Counted from the first letter of the stretch, positions 14,714 to 23,731 are shown. The stretch is 64,000 nucleotides of DNA from JANQNX01 sp965601665 (GCA_965601665.1 OZ271833.1:868001-932000); one strand, 5' to 3'. Numbers and translations are program-made. Notes: generated by a model not told the origin, from the letters alone.

Positions 14714-16855
14714 ATGAATAATGAACGACCACTACCTCTCAACCCATTACCGGAATCAGTTGGTTTCTCATGGCTTGAAAAATGTCTCAATAACCTGAAC
14801 GACATGATCCTCGTTACAGAGGCTGATTACACCCCGGGTGTGGGCTATAAAATTCTTTGGGCCAACGACGTCTTTTATAAATTCACTGGTTATGATCCAT
14901 CTGAAGTCATAGGTAAAACACCACACATTTTGCATGGCCCACTTACCGATAAATCTGTATACGATCCACTGAAGCTGGCTTTAAGTAACTGGGAAGTGTG
15001 TCGTGTTGAAACATTGAATTACAAGAAGGATGGTTCTAGCTTCTGGAACGAGTTTGTTGTCACACCCATTGCTAATGAAACGGGTTTTTTTACACATTGG
15101 ATATCCGTCCAGCGTGACGTGACCGAGAGAAAACGGCTGGAAGAAACTGCCAGACAAAACGAGGAACGCTACCAATTGGCCTTCAAGGGTGCCAACGTCG
15201 GGTTATGGGACTGGAATGTCATTACTGACGAGGTCTATTACTCGCCAATATGGAAAAGCATGCTCGGTTATAAAGAACACGAGATTCCACACTTGCTGTC
15301 TGAATGGACACGCCTAATGCACCCCGATGACGTTGAATCATCGTTATCCAAGGCAGACGACTTTATCAATAACCGCATGGATAAGTACGAGTTCGAATTT
15401 AGACTGCAGCATAAACAGGGACACTATGTTGATATCCTGTCTCATGCCTTTGCTGTACGCGATGAAACCGGAAAGATCACTCGCCTGGTAGGCACACATG
15501 TCGATGTTACCGCTCGCAAACAGGCAGAACAGAAGCTCAACTATGAATCAACACATGACAAACTAACCGGCTTGGTTAATCGCCGGGAGTTTGAGCGCCG
15601 TGCTGAACGTTTGTTGTCAGACAAGCTTAAAGACAAGGACGAACATGCACTTTGTTACCTGGATCTGGATCAATTCAAGGTCGTTAACGACACCTGCGGG
15701 CATGTGGCAGGTGACGAATTATTGCGCCAGTTGGGCAGCCTGTTACAAAAAGTCATACGTGACCGCGATACACTTGCACGTCTCGGTGGTGATGAGTTTG
15801 GCGTACTCATGGAACACTGTTCTATAGAAAATGCACTTCGTGTTGCTTCGTCGATTCAGTCTGCGATACAGGATTATCAGTTTATCTGGGAAGGGCATAG
15901 TTTCAGGGTGAGTGTCAGTATCGGACTCGTCCCGATTAGTAACACTAACAATACGCTAACTGACTTGTTGAAAGATGCAGATGCTGCGTGTTATATGGCC
16001 AAGGATTATGGGCGAAACCGGGTACATGTATATCGTATAGATGACGTAGCCATGTCACAGCGGCACGGAGAAATGCAATGGGTGAATCGAATTCAACATG
16101 CACTGGTAGAAAGTCGTTTCTGCCTTTATGCCCAGTCAATAGAACCTCTGGATCAGAATAGAACAAACCATTATGAGTTACTGGTCAGGATGCTGGATCA
16201 GAACGGCGATATCGTCCCGCCTGGGGCATTTCTACCTGCAGCAGAACGTTATAACATTGTTACACACCTGGATAGGTGGGTGATCGAGAAGGCATTTCAA
16301 ATACTTGATCAAAATCCGGTTTTTCTGGAGATGATTGATTTCGTGTCAATAAACCTTTCGGGTCAGTCGCTCAGTGATACGACTTTTCTTGGTTTTGTAG
16401 AGGAACTGTTTCAACACTACAACATAAATGGCGGCAAAATTTGTTTTGAAATAACTGAAACAGCCGCGATCTCCAACCTGAATATGGCTGAAAATTTTAT
16501 ACTTAACCTAAAACAGATCGGCTGTATTTTTGCCCTGGATGATTTTGGCAGCGGCCTTTCATCCTATGGCTATCTAAAGCATCTCCCAGTCGATTTTCTT
16601 AAAATTGACGGTATTTTTGTCAAGGATATGATTGATGACAAAATAGACCGCGCCATGGTGAAATCGATTAACGAAATAGGTCATGTTATGGGAATGAAGA
16701 CTATTGCCGAATTTGTTGAAAATGAGCAAATTAAATCGATGTTAGTCGACATAGGAGTGAACTATGCTCAGGGCTACGGCATTCATGTGCCACAGCCAGT
16801 AGATGACATACTTAACCAATTCAATAAAGCTGAAAAAAACAACCGCAATAAATAA
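14714..16855 (+). CDS. PAS-PAS-GGDEF-EAL cyclic-di-GMP protein
   Basis: This is 713 residues, soluble, with no membrane helix. A first PAS domain (about 25-145, ending RDVTERK) and a second PAS/PAC (about 150-275, ending HVDVTARKQAE) would sense a ligand, light, redox state or oxygen; the first, with GYDPSEVIGKTPHILHGPLT, resembles LOV-like PAS folds but lacks the flavin-binding cysteine motif NCRFLQ. The GGDEF motif is intact (358-362) with an RxxD inhibitory site (RDRD). The EAL site reads ELL at 488 with FEITET, DDFGSG and LKIDG retained. Both synthesis and breakdown of cyclic-di-GMP are possible. The catalytic half is a close paralogue of the Amt fusion at 6843. Confidence 0.93.
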   Translation: MNNERPLPLNPLPESVGFSWLEKCLNNLNDMILVTEADYTPGVGYKILWANDVFYKFTGYDPSEVIGKTPHILHGPLTDKSVYDPLKLALSNWEVCRVETLNYKKDGSSFWNEFVVTPIANETGFFTHWISVQRDVTERKRLEETARQNEERYQLAFKGANVGLWDWNVITDEVYYSPIWKSMLGYKEHEIPHLLSEWTRLMHPDDVESSLSKADDFINNRMDKYEFEFRLQHKQGHYVDILSHAFAVRDETGKITRLVGTHVDVTARKQAEQKLNYESTHDKLTGLVNRREFERRAERLLSDKLKDKDEHALCYLDLDQFKVVNDTCGHVAGDELLRQLGSLLQKVIRDRDTLARLGGDEFGVLMEHCSIENALRVASSIQSAIQDYQFIWEGHSFRVSVSIGLVPISNTNNTLTDLLKDADAACYMAKDYGRNRVHVYRIDDVAMSQRHGEMQWVNRIQHALVESRFCLYAQSIEPLDQNRTNHYELLVRMLDQNGDIVPPGAFLPAAERYNIVTHLDRWVIEKAFQILDQNPVFLEMIDFVSINLSGQSLSDTTFLGFVEELFQHYNINGGKICFEITETAAISNLNMAENFILNLKQIGCIFALDDFGSGLSSYGYLKHLPVDFLKIDGIFVKDMIDDKIDRAMVKSINEIGHVMGMKTIAEFVENEQIKSMLVDIGVNYAQGYGIHVPQPVDDILNQFNKAEKNNRNK

Positions 16856-16856
16856 A

Positions 16857-16880
16857 ATTAACAATTAACTAATTGTTAAT
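16857..16880. terminator. Inverted repeat between convergent genes, possible two-way terminator
   Basis: ATTAACAATT (16857-16866), loop AACT, AATTGTTAAT (16871-16880) is a perfect 10-bp stem. It overlaps the stop codon of the minus-strand gene and directly follows the stop of the GGDEF-EAL gene. It is AT-only and has a short T run, so termination strength is uncertain. Confidence 0.45.
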
Positions 16881-17478
16881 ATTTCATCACCTTCCTTACG
16901 GCAACAATAAACTGAAAAAAGCGTTCGTTAGGTCGCCATTCAGTATGATTATAATCCGGCTCATCAAACAAGCTTTTGCGGAACCCCTGGGTCATTTCCA
17001 TTTGCACGCCTTTTTTCAACTTGCCTCGATTGCATATATTTGTCGTACCTTTTCCCTGGCGGGTAGGGCTGGGATCAGGCTGCGCATAAAAGCCTTCGCC
17101 AACCAGCACGTCGATCAATTCAATCTTGAGATCCTCGTGTAAACCACCAAAATACACATGCGGATTTTTTCCATAAGCACCATGTACAGTAAGCACGATA
17201 TCGACGCTGGCAACCAGGTCCAGCGCTTGTGGTTCATCGAAACGATTACTGGTGATATGTAAATCATGGCTTAATGGTTTTAAACCCTCGAAACAATAGC
17301 AAGCGTGATCGTCACCCGCGATCCCGCGGGCAACCTGGCTGGTGCCGTGCTCGATACGGCCGCCATGAGGGGCAACGATGGCAAACCTTGAAGCAGCAGG
17401 ACGCGCGTGAATACGATAGTCAACTGACTCCTCGTGCGCCGATGCTAGTTCTTCAAAGCTGTGATAGATATCTGGCAT
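16876..17478 (-). CDS. Poly-gamma-glutamate hydrolase-like protein (PghP/DUF867 family)
   Basis: This is 200 residues. The family includes phage PghP and Bacillus YmaC, zinc-dependent peptidases related to carboxypeptidases that cut poly-gamma-glutamate. Family motifs are clear: IVAPHGGRIEHGTSQVARGI (about 33-52), CYCFEGLKP, LHITSNRFDEP, VLTVHGAYGKNPHVYFGGLH (about 95-115), then GKGTTNICNRGKLKKGVQME and MTQGFRKSLF. The paired HGG...E and histidine VHG/GGLH motifs supply likely zinc ligands. There is no signal peptide, so it acts in the cytoplasm or is released otherwise. It stands alone, with no phage or capsule genes beside it, which is unusual. Start at the first ATG; no strong ribosome binding site is evident. 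Confidence 0.85.
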   Translation of the reverse strand: MPDIYHSFEELASAHEESVDYRIHARPAASRFAIVAPHGGRIEHGTSQVARGIAGDDHACYCFEGLKPLSHDLHITSNRFDEPQALDLVASVDIVLTVHGAYGKNPHVYFGGLHEDLKIELIDVLVGEGFYAQPDPSPTRQGKGTTNICNRGKLKKGVQMEMTQGFRKSLFDEPDYNHTEWRPNERFFQFIVAVRKVMKY

Positions 17479-17586
17479 GCTGTTATTATAACGATTTACC
17501 CAAGCAGCTACGTTTGTCTCCAGGCGCGTATTATTGGCTGTTTAGGACAAAACCCGTAGGGTAACCCTTGTGTTAGGTAAGAATAA

Positions 17587-18678
17587 ATGATGTTGAAACA
17601 TTTCATATCCATACTTGCAATTTCTATCTGCCTCTCTGGCTGCGCATCCAGTTTTGGTCCCTCTGCGTTATCTGTGACACACCCGGCCTACAACCAATCA
17701 ATCAACTACTCGATTGAGCAGGAAATGTTATTAAACCTGGTAAGGCTGCGCTATCGTGATAGTGCCTCTTTCCTCAGAATAGGAAGCGTCACTGCGTCGT
17801 TATCATTACGGTCCGACGTAGGACTGGATAACACGATTATTTCTGGCAAAGGCAACAACGTGATTTCGCCTGATATCGGCATTGCCTATGCTGACAATCC
17901 AACGATTTCCTATGTGCCATTGCAGGGGGAGGAATTCCTGAAAAGCGTACTCACGCCTATCTCGCTCGAGGCATTACTGGTCATGATACAAAGTGGCTGG
18001 AATCTGGAGAGCGTTTTTGGCCTATGTATCGAGCGCATGAATGATTTGAATAATGCGCCGACGGCATCGGGGCCGACACCTAAAAAAGCCCCGGATTATG
18101 AACAGTTCATTCAGGCACTGTCATTGTTCAAGCAACTACAAAATAATGGTGCCTTTGAAATGGGCCCATTGACCAATGAGGATGCAAACCAGAATGACCT
18201 GGTGATGTTATTTAACGATAAGACACGCGACGACAATGCCAGGAGTGATTTACGAAAATTGCTGGGGCACAATGGCAACAGTCGTAAAGTCATCATTTCT
18301 TCCAATTTTATTGAACAACAAGAGAACCAGATTACAGTGCGCACCCGATCGATTTACGGTTTATTGTTTTATATGTCCCAGAATTTACAAGTGCCCGAGG
18401 ATCACCAGCAGGCTGGCCTGGTAACGATGACCACCGATCTGAATAGTAACCCGTTCGACTGGGGAACCACGCCGGCCGGTAGTGTCTTCAGGATTAAATC
18501 TTCGCAGGAAAAACCGTCTAATACCCGTCTTGCCATCCCGTACCGCGGATACTGGTTTTATATACCGGATGATGATCTACAATCAAAATCGACGTTTCTA
18601 CTGCTGATGCAGCTGTTCCAGCTACAGGCAGGACAAAATGAAACACGAGGTCCAACGTTAACGATACCGGTAAGATAA
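17587..18678 (+). CDS. Outer-membrane-type lipoprotein, family of unknown function
   Basis: This is 363 residues with a clean lipoprotein signal: MMLKHFISILAISICLSGC, lipobox LSGC with the cysteine at residue 19 followed by ASS (no aspartate at +2, so outer membrane sorting is likely). The mature N-terminus has SINYSIEQEMLLNLVRLRYR followed by DSASFLRIGSVTASLSL, a pattern I have seen in uncharacterised proteobacterial lipoproteins. The middle is charged, and the C-terminal half is rich in beta-type sequence (YRGYWFYIPDDD). AGGTAAG precedes the start. It is followed 51 bases later by a radical SAM gene, perhaps in the same transcript. No enzymatic motif was found. Confidence 0.8.
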   Translation: MMLKHFISILAISICLSGCASSFGPSALSVTHPAYNQSINYSIEQEMLLNLVRLRYRDSASFLRIGSVTASLSLRSDVGLDNTIISGKGNNVISPDIGIAYADNPTISYVPLQGEEFLKSVLTPISLEALLVMIQSGWNLESVFGLCIERMNDLNNAPTASGPTPKKAPDYEQFIQALSLFKQLQNNGAFEMGPLTNEDANQNDLVMLFNDKTRDDNARSDLRKLLGHNGNSRKVIISSNFIEQQENQITVRTRSIYGLLFYMSQNLQVPEDHQQAGLVTMTTDLNSNPFDWGTTPAGSVFRIKSSQEKPSNTRLAIPYRGYWFYIPDDDLQSKSTFLLLMQLFQLQAGQNETRGPTLTIPVR

Positions 18679-18729
18679 ACTGTTCATACGCGTAAATGAC
18701 TTGCTGATCTGTACTGATTTAACTCCATC

Positions 18730-19575
18730 ATGTTAACGACAACGAATCACGATCGTGACAGCGCTGGATTGACGTATATCTACCCGGTTTTGTCGCGCCG
18801 TTCCGGAGGCCTGTCAATCGGTATTAACCTGAATATCAATAATGCCTGTAACTGGCGCTGCATCTATTGCCAGGTGCCGGATTTAATCAGGGGAGCTGCG
18901 CCACAGGTTAATTTTGAACTGCTAAGCCGTGAACTCAGGCGATTCCTTGCCGACGTGATTCACGGTGACTTTTACGTTCGCGAGGAAGTGCCTGATGAGA
19001 TGCGGATCATTCGCGATATCGCCATATCCGGAAATGGCGAACCCACGACATCAACCGAGTTTAATCTTGTCGTGAATACGATAGAAATGGTATTGAAAGA
19101 ATATGGCTTGCTGGGTGATATCAAATGCGTGTTGATCAGCAATGGCAGTATGATTGAGCGCAACGTGGTGCAAAAAGGCCTGCGTAAACTGGCAAAAATG
19201 AAAGGGGAGGTGTGGTTTAAAATAGACAGTGCAACGCCTGCTGGAATGGCACTGATCAATAACACCCGTGGAGGGACGGTAAGCACGCTTAACCGTTTGA
19301 AATTTACTGCCGCTTTATGCCCAACATGGATTCAGTCCTGTTTTTTTTCATACAAGGGCAGAAAACCTGCCGCTGCAGAAATCGAGGCCTATCTCAAGCT
19401 ACTGGAGGCGGTCGAGAAAAAAAATATCCCGATACGTGGCGTGATGCTTTATGGCGTTGCTCGGGAATCCTTCCAGCCGGAGGCAAAACATATAAAACCG
19501 CTACCCGAGAAATGGTTTGAAGACCTGGCGGTAAAAATGAACCGTTTTGGCTTTGATATTCGAATCACACCTTAG
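18730..19575 (+). CDS. Radical SAM protein of unknown substrate
   Basis: This is 281 residues. The cluster motif CNWRCIYC (residues about 43-50) has the CX3CX2C spacing that binds the [4Fe-4S] centre and S-adenosylmethionine. The GNGEPT motif (near residue 99) is the SAM-binding 'GGE' equivalent seen in radical SAM enzymes such as the wyosine-type and activase groups. No extra cysteine-rich SPASM domain is visible, so a single cluster is expected. The C-terminus (LPEKWFEDLAVKMNRFGFDI) is conserved-looking. It lies between the lipoprotein gene and the convergent AsmA gene; the context does not give a substrate. Confidence 0.87.
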   Translation: MLTTTNHDRDSAGLTYIYPVLSRRSGGLSIGINLNINNACNWRCIYCQVPDLIRGAAPQVNFELLSRELRRFLADVIHGDFYVREEVPDEMRIIRDIAISGNGEPTTSTEFNLVVNTIEMVLKEYGLLGDIKCVLISNGSMIERNVVQKGLRKLAKMKGEVWFKIDSATPAGMALINNTRGGTVSTLNRLKFTAALCPTWIQSCFFSYKGRKPAAAEIEAYLKLLEAVEKKNIPIRGVMLYGVARESFQPEAKHIKPLPEKWFEDLAVKMNRFGFDIRITP

Positions 19576-19645
19576 ATTTGTCCTCTTGTTCACCTTCTTA
19601 AATCTATCCGATCGTGCCATAGCATGAATACGTTTCGCCTGGCTT

Positions 19646-21880
19646 CTAGTTAAACAGACCTCGTATTTTATCCTTCAGTGAATCAGAATCGGATTTTTTG
19701 GGTTCCGCAGTTTGCTTTTTGGTGTCTGCTTTTTTTGACGGCGTAGCCGATTTACCCAGCGCTGTTACACAAGGGTTGTCATCAGAGGTTGCCCGGTCGA
19801 ACAAGCCTTGCGCAAGTATGGAAAGACCACCCGTCATGACTGCCGCACCGACCGACGCGGCGGTTTTTAATGCTTCCTTGGTACTTGGCCCTGCCTTGGG
19901 GTTGGCAAGCGTACCCCTGATAGCCACCAGCTCAGCGAGTTGGCCAACGTTTAGGCCCAGGCCTTTGCGCGCTTCCGGGTCGATGCCGATTTCAAGTTCT
20001 TCCGTCTTGAAATTGATCATGCCGGAACCAACCAGGTTCATTGCCTTGGTCTGAAAAGCGATGCCTTTATTTATTGTGGCGATGCCATCCTCAATATTGG
20101 CTTTGACAACGCCGCACTCCAGTATGGTTTCACTCTTCGTCATGGAGCCGTAAATGTTGTTAAAAGTCATTAACAACAGGCTGCGATTCTCTTCTTCCGG
20201 ACTGCTGCTTTTGATCTTGCCGGGCCCAATTTGCGTCAGGAACTTGCCATTAAGGCCAGCCATGATTTCGGCAACGCTGGCGCCACTACCGGTAACATCA
20301 ATTTCGACATCTGTTTTAGCGCCTTCAAGTTTGCCTTTCTGATTAGGCATCTTCGACAGTTCGATTCCTTTGATATTTAGCCTGGTTTTCAGCTTGCCGG
20401 ACTTGCCGTCACTGGCATCCAGTCCCACTGTCAAATTTGCCGCGGCGCCCAGTGTGCCAAATTCCAATGGCTTGATATTCAGATTGCCATTGTTCAACGT
20501 TAACGAAAGCGTGACGTTTTCCAGCGGGAATGATGGATGCTGGATCTTATTGGCCTTAACGCTGGCATTCACATCTGCTTTTTTAAGTAAATCAAATGGC
20601 AAGGGCTCTGCTGAAAATACCTTTGATTTTTTTTCAGCCGACTTTTTCTGTTCATCTGAAATAAACGGCGTAAGGTCTACCAGGTTTGATGTTGTATTAA
20701 CTGTCAGGGCAGGGCGTTTACCTGAAAGATTGATAGCTGCTTCACCAGCCAGATCGGTTTTCTCAAGCCCCAGCTTAAATCCTGCTAGCTTGTAACCACC
20801 TTCAATATCGGTCGCTGTACCGTTTAGTGTGAAAGGGCCCATCTCAGGCAGCTTACCGCCCGCAAGTTTATTTAAATCGGAGAGTCTGCCAACAGACGCG
20901 TCAAAATTTAGCTTGATGCCTGAGAGGGTGTTGATGTTGCTAATTTCACCATCTGCATTCAGCGACAGTTTATCAATGGTGGCCGTTAATGATTTCAATA
21001 AAACACCTTCATCCTTGTCAGCAATACTGGCTTTGAACTCAACAGGGCCTGCGTCAGGCAGTTCTTGCTTGATAAGCACGCCAACGTCCTGCAGGTTGTC
21101 GAGATTAATACCGATGTTAATATCCAGTCCTTTCAGTTGCTGCAGATCGGCTATTTTGCCTGCCAGTTCAGCCTCGATTTTGCCAATTTTACTGCGGACA
21201 TCGAGCTCATAGACTTCCTTATTAACCAGTGACTTTAGTGACCCACCTGTGCCATTCAGGCTTACCGGTATGCCGTTATAACTTGCGTCCAGCAAAACCG
21301 CCAGCGGTGCCGAGTAACCGCCAGCCTTTATGTCAAGTTCCCTGAGACTTACTTTCTCTATTTGACCTGTTGCCGCATCAGCGTAGGTAAGGGTAGCGTT
21401 ATTAATCATGACCTCGTTGATATCGAGCGCGGGTAGCGTAGCTGGTTCTGATGGTGCAGGCGCCTTTTTGGACTCATCGGCCTTGTCTTCAGCTATTGAG
21501 AGGGTCCAGTTTGCAACGCCTTTCTTGTTTTTTTCGAGCAGAATAGTTGCGTCATTCAATATCAGGCGTTTGACCTCGATATTTCTGCTCAGCAGGGGTA
21601 GTAATGCTATTTGCGCCTCAAATTTACCGACGGTTACCATGTCCGGTTTGCTTCCCCATTCGGCATTACCAAACTTGACGCCTTCTACGGCGATGGTAGG
21701 AATTAATGATGGCTCCAGGTGCAAATCGCCATCAATGCTGAATGCACGTTCGGTTTTCTGTTTTACAACATTGACTATCTGCCCCTTGTACTGGTTGACA
21801 TCAAACGTCATGAGAAAACTGATGATGATGATCAGAAAGAGAACGAACAGGCCAGCGATGATTTTCAGGGCGCGCTTCAT
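19646..21880 (-). CDS. AsmA-family protein
   Basis: This is 744 residues. The N-terminus is a single membrane anchor (IIAGLFVLFLIIIISFLMTF) followed by DVNQYKGQIVNVVKQKTERA, the usual AsmA start. The AsmA domain and repeating beta-groove segments (LDINEVMINNATLTYADAAT, SLNGTGGSLKSL) fill the periplasmic part, and the C-terminal DUF3971-like/AsmA_2 region has LNLVGSGMINFKTEELEIGI. AsmA-type proteins are thought to form lipid-conducting bridges between inner and outer membranes, helping phospholipid transport and outer membrane assembly. A lysine/serine-rich tail (KKADTKKQTAEPKKSDSDSL) ends the protein. The family call is firm; which AsmA-like paralogue it is, is not. Confidence 0.9.
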   Translation of the reverse strand: MKRALKIIAGLFVLFLIIIISFLMTFDVNQYKGQIVNVVKQKTERAFSIDGDLHLEPSLIPTIAVEGVKFGNAEWGSKPDMVTVGKFEAQIALLPLLSRNIEVKRLILNDATILLEKNKKGVANWTLSIAEDKADESKKAPAPSEPATLPALDINEVMINNATLTYADAATGQIEKVSLRELDIKAGGYSAPLAVLLDASYNGIPVSLNGTGGSLKSLVNKEVYELDVRSKIGKIEAELAGKIADLQQLKGLDINIGINLDNLQDVGVLIKQELPDAGPVEFKASIADKDEGVLLKSLTATIDKLSLNADGEISNINTLSGIKLNFDASVGRLSDLNKLAGGKLPEMGPFTLNGTATDIEGGYKLAGFKLGLEKTDLAGEAAINLSGKRPALTVNTTSNLVDLTPFISDEQKKSAEKKSKVFSAEPLPFDLLKKADVNASVKANKIQHPSFPLENVTLSLTLNNGNLNIKPLEFGTLGAAANLTVGLDASDGKSGKLKTRLNIKGIELSKMPNQKGKLEGAKTDVEIDVTGSGASVAEIMAGLNGKFLTQIGPGKIKSSSPEEENRSLLLMTFNNIYGSMTKSETILECGVVKANIEDGIATINKGIAFQTKAMNLVGSGMINFKTEELEIGIDPEARKGLGLNVGQLAELVAIRGTLANPKAGPSTKEALKTAASVGAAVMTGGLSILAQGLFDRATSDDNPCVTALGKSATPSKKADTKKQTAEPKKSDSDSLKDKIRGLFN

Positions 21881-22060
21881 GATTATTGTTTCCAGTCCAT
21901 GTTATTAGTTGTGATTATATGAGACGGGATAGGGGCGTCTACTGTAAAAAATGCGAGGGGGCGCTTTTTAAACCAGACCCGGCAATCCGGCATCAAGATG
22001 AACACAGCAGCATTGTCCTGTGTAACATGTCAGACATGGTTGCTGCCTGATATTATTTAG

Positions 22061-22077
22061 ACAGTATAAATATACAG
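22061..22077. promoter_or_regulatory. Imperfect upstream copy of the cyclase-gene palindrome
   Basis: ACAGTATAAATATACAG shares ACAGTATAA and TATAC with the perfect palindrome at 22188-22205, 127 bases upstream of it. It could be a second, weaker operator for the same regulator. Confidence 0.45.
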
Positions 22078-22157
22078 AAATATTGCTTTATATACTCAAT
22101 ATTAAAACAATAAAATCAATTATATATGATACACATTAAAAGTTATTGACGAACTGG

Positions 22158-22186
22158 TTGACTAGATTAAAAAAGTTCTATATAAA
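22158..22186 (+). promoter_or_regulatory. Strong sigma-70-like promoter of the HTH-cyclase gene
   Basis: TTGACT (22158-22163), a 17-bp spacer and TATAAA (22181-22186) each differ from consensus at one position. The predicted start near 22193 lies inside the palindrome at 22188-22205, so the leader would be only about 20 bases and has no Shine-Dalgarno motif. Confidence 0.7.
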
Positions 22187-22187
22187 G

Positions 22188-22205
22188 ACAGTATAATTAT
22201 ACTGT
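22188..22205. promoter_or_regulatory. Perfect 18-bp palindrome over the predicted start site (operator)
   Basis: ACAGTATAATTATACTGT reads the same on both strands. It lies directly after the -10 and six bases before the start codon of the HTH-cyclase gene. Its size and position suit a dimeric MerR-like regulator, most simply the product of this gene repressing itself. Confidence 0.6.
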
Positions 22206-22211
22206 ATAAAT

Positions 22212-23708
22212 ATGCTTACCAGTAAACAACTTATCGAACAAACGGGTATTTCCCGGGCGACACTGAATAACTATATCGCCATGGGCATATTACAAAAGCC
22301 GTTAGTGCAGCGTAGCCAGGAGCAGGATGGCCGCGCGCCACGAATTGGCTATTTCCCGGACGATGCACTATCACGAATTAATGAAATTCAGTCGTTAAAA
22401 AAACAGGGCATGTCAATGGCGGCTATCTGTGAACATTATGGCCAGCCACCACCGACAGATGTGGAAGCAACTGGCTTGCTGCAACCCGTGACCACGGAAG
22501 GAAAACGTGCGCTGACATTGCAGGTCGATATAGACGATATTCCTGGTCCGGCCTACATGGTGAATAATAATTTTGAGCTGGTCTGGTGGAATGAAAGCGC
22601 CGAAAAATTACTGCTGGGCGAAGCAGGGGACGTCGCCAACGAGATAGCCAATCGCTCTCTTTTTAAAATCCTCTTGGAATCAACCACTTTTCGTTCCATG
22701 TTGAAATGGCATGAATTCCTGGCCGTGCATATGGAGACGGCCAAACGGCGCTTAACGCCTGCCAATCTTGCGATTTTGCAATCCAGCCTGGAACCAGAAA
22801 ATGCCAGCCTGTTACAGGCACTCTACAACGAGGTAGTGCCACAGGATGAGACGCCGATGATGCATTTACCAATACAGCTGGGCAGAAACGATGCTGAACT
22901 GACAAGTAACGACCTTTATGCATGTTTTTTCCGCGAGGGCATATTATTCACCTGCGTCGAGTCGGTGATCGATAGCTCCCCATTACTGGATTTGCTATCG
23001 AAACGCGATTACGTCATTCGTAACCTGTTAAAAAAACGACGTCCATTCCTGACGCAGTTGTCAGTCATGGTCGCAGACCTGCAGAGCTCCATGCAGATTT
23101 GCGCCGAATTGCCGCCAAACGAATATTTCCAACTCATTAATCATATCTGGCAGGCAGCAGAGCCCGTATTCAGAAAGTATTACGGTACTCACGGTAAACA
23201 CGTGGGCGATGGCATGTTGTATTACTTTTTTCCACAACCAGATAGTAATTACGTCATGAATGCCATTTTGTGTGCCCGGGACCTGAAGGCGATGATGGAG
23301 GAGGTGAGTCGTGAATGGCAGCAGAAAAAGAACTGGCTGCATCAATTACACCTGAATATCGGTCTGGATGAGGGACAGGAGTGGTTTGGCACCTACTCCA
23401 GTGGTTCAAATCTTGAATTTACCGTGCTTGGCGATACGGTCAACCACGCAGCCAGGATCAGTGATTTCGCCCGCAACGGTGCAATCTGGTCTACCAAGAA
23501 TATGCTTGAAAGCCTGAGCATCGATGAAAGGCAACAGTTACGCTACGGAATTCGCAGAACAACAGTAGGCACCGGCGAAGAGGTGCTGGTACAGGATATC
23601 TACTCACGCGTGGCCGATATCATCGATCTGAATGAAGGGCGCAATTACAAATTCCAGGATATTGCGACCCTACCAGTGACAGAAATTGTCGACCTGATAA
23701 TTAAATAA
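22212..23708 (+). CDS. MerR-like HTH/PAS-like/class III nucleotide cyclase
   Basis: This is 498 residues. The N-terminus is a MerR-type winged helix (LTSKQLIEQTGISRATLNNY, about 2-21, then YFPDDALSRINEIQSLKKQG). A PAS-like segment follows (IPGPAYMVNNNFELVWWNES, about 108-127). The C-terminal class III cyclase domain (about 278-440) keeps both metal aspartates, D289 in VMVADLQSS and D333 in KHVGDGML, with FTVLGDTVNHAARIS near 410. It should make cAMP or cGMP; the substrate cannot be read off with confidence. There is no membrane helix. The combination suggests a DNA-bound cyclase, or one whose HTH controls its own gene through the adjacent palindrome. A small membrane protein gene follows 23 bases later. 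Confidence 0.88.
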   Translation: MLTSKQLIEQTGISRATLNNYIAMGILQKPLVQRSQEQDGRAPRIGYFPDDALSRINEIQSLKKQGMSMAAICEHYGQPPPTDVEATGLLQPVTTEGKRALTLQVDIDDIPGPAYMVNNNFELVWWNESAEKLLLGEAGDVANEIANRSLFKILLESTTFRSMLKWHEFLAVHMETAKRRLTPANLAILQSSLEPENASLLQALYNEVVPQDETPMMHLPIQLGRNDAELTSNDLYACFFREGILFTCVESVIDSSPLLDLLSKRDYVIRNLLKKRRPFLTQLSVMVADLQSSMQICAELPPNEYFQLINHIWQAAEPVFRKYYGTHGKHVGDGMLYYFFPQPDSNYVMNAILCARDLKAMMEEVSREWQQKKNWLHQLHLNIGLDEGQEWFGTYSSGSNLEFTVLGDTVNHAARISDFARNGAIWSTKNMLESLSIDERQQLRYGIRRTTVGTGEEVLVQDIYSRVADIIDLNEGRNYKFQDIATLPVTEIVDLIIK

Positions 23709-23731
23709 CAATAATGCATGGGGAAGTTTCA

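Larger units (their letters stand above)
21881..22211. other. Divergent regulatory region between AsmA and nucleotide cyclase genes
   Basis: This 331-base region becomes strongly AT-rich after about 22050. It holds an inverted repeat CATGTCAGACATG (22026-22038), two related palindromes (22061-22077 and 22188-22205) and a sigma-70-like promoter (22158-22186) for the cyclase gene. Confidence 0.6.

Noticed and set aside
16873..17142. 89-codon plus-strand frame opposite the PghP-like gene
   Set aside because: It is antisense to a gene with clear family motifs.
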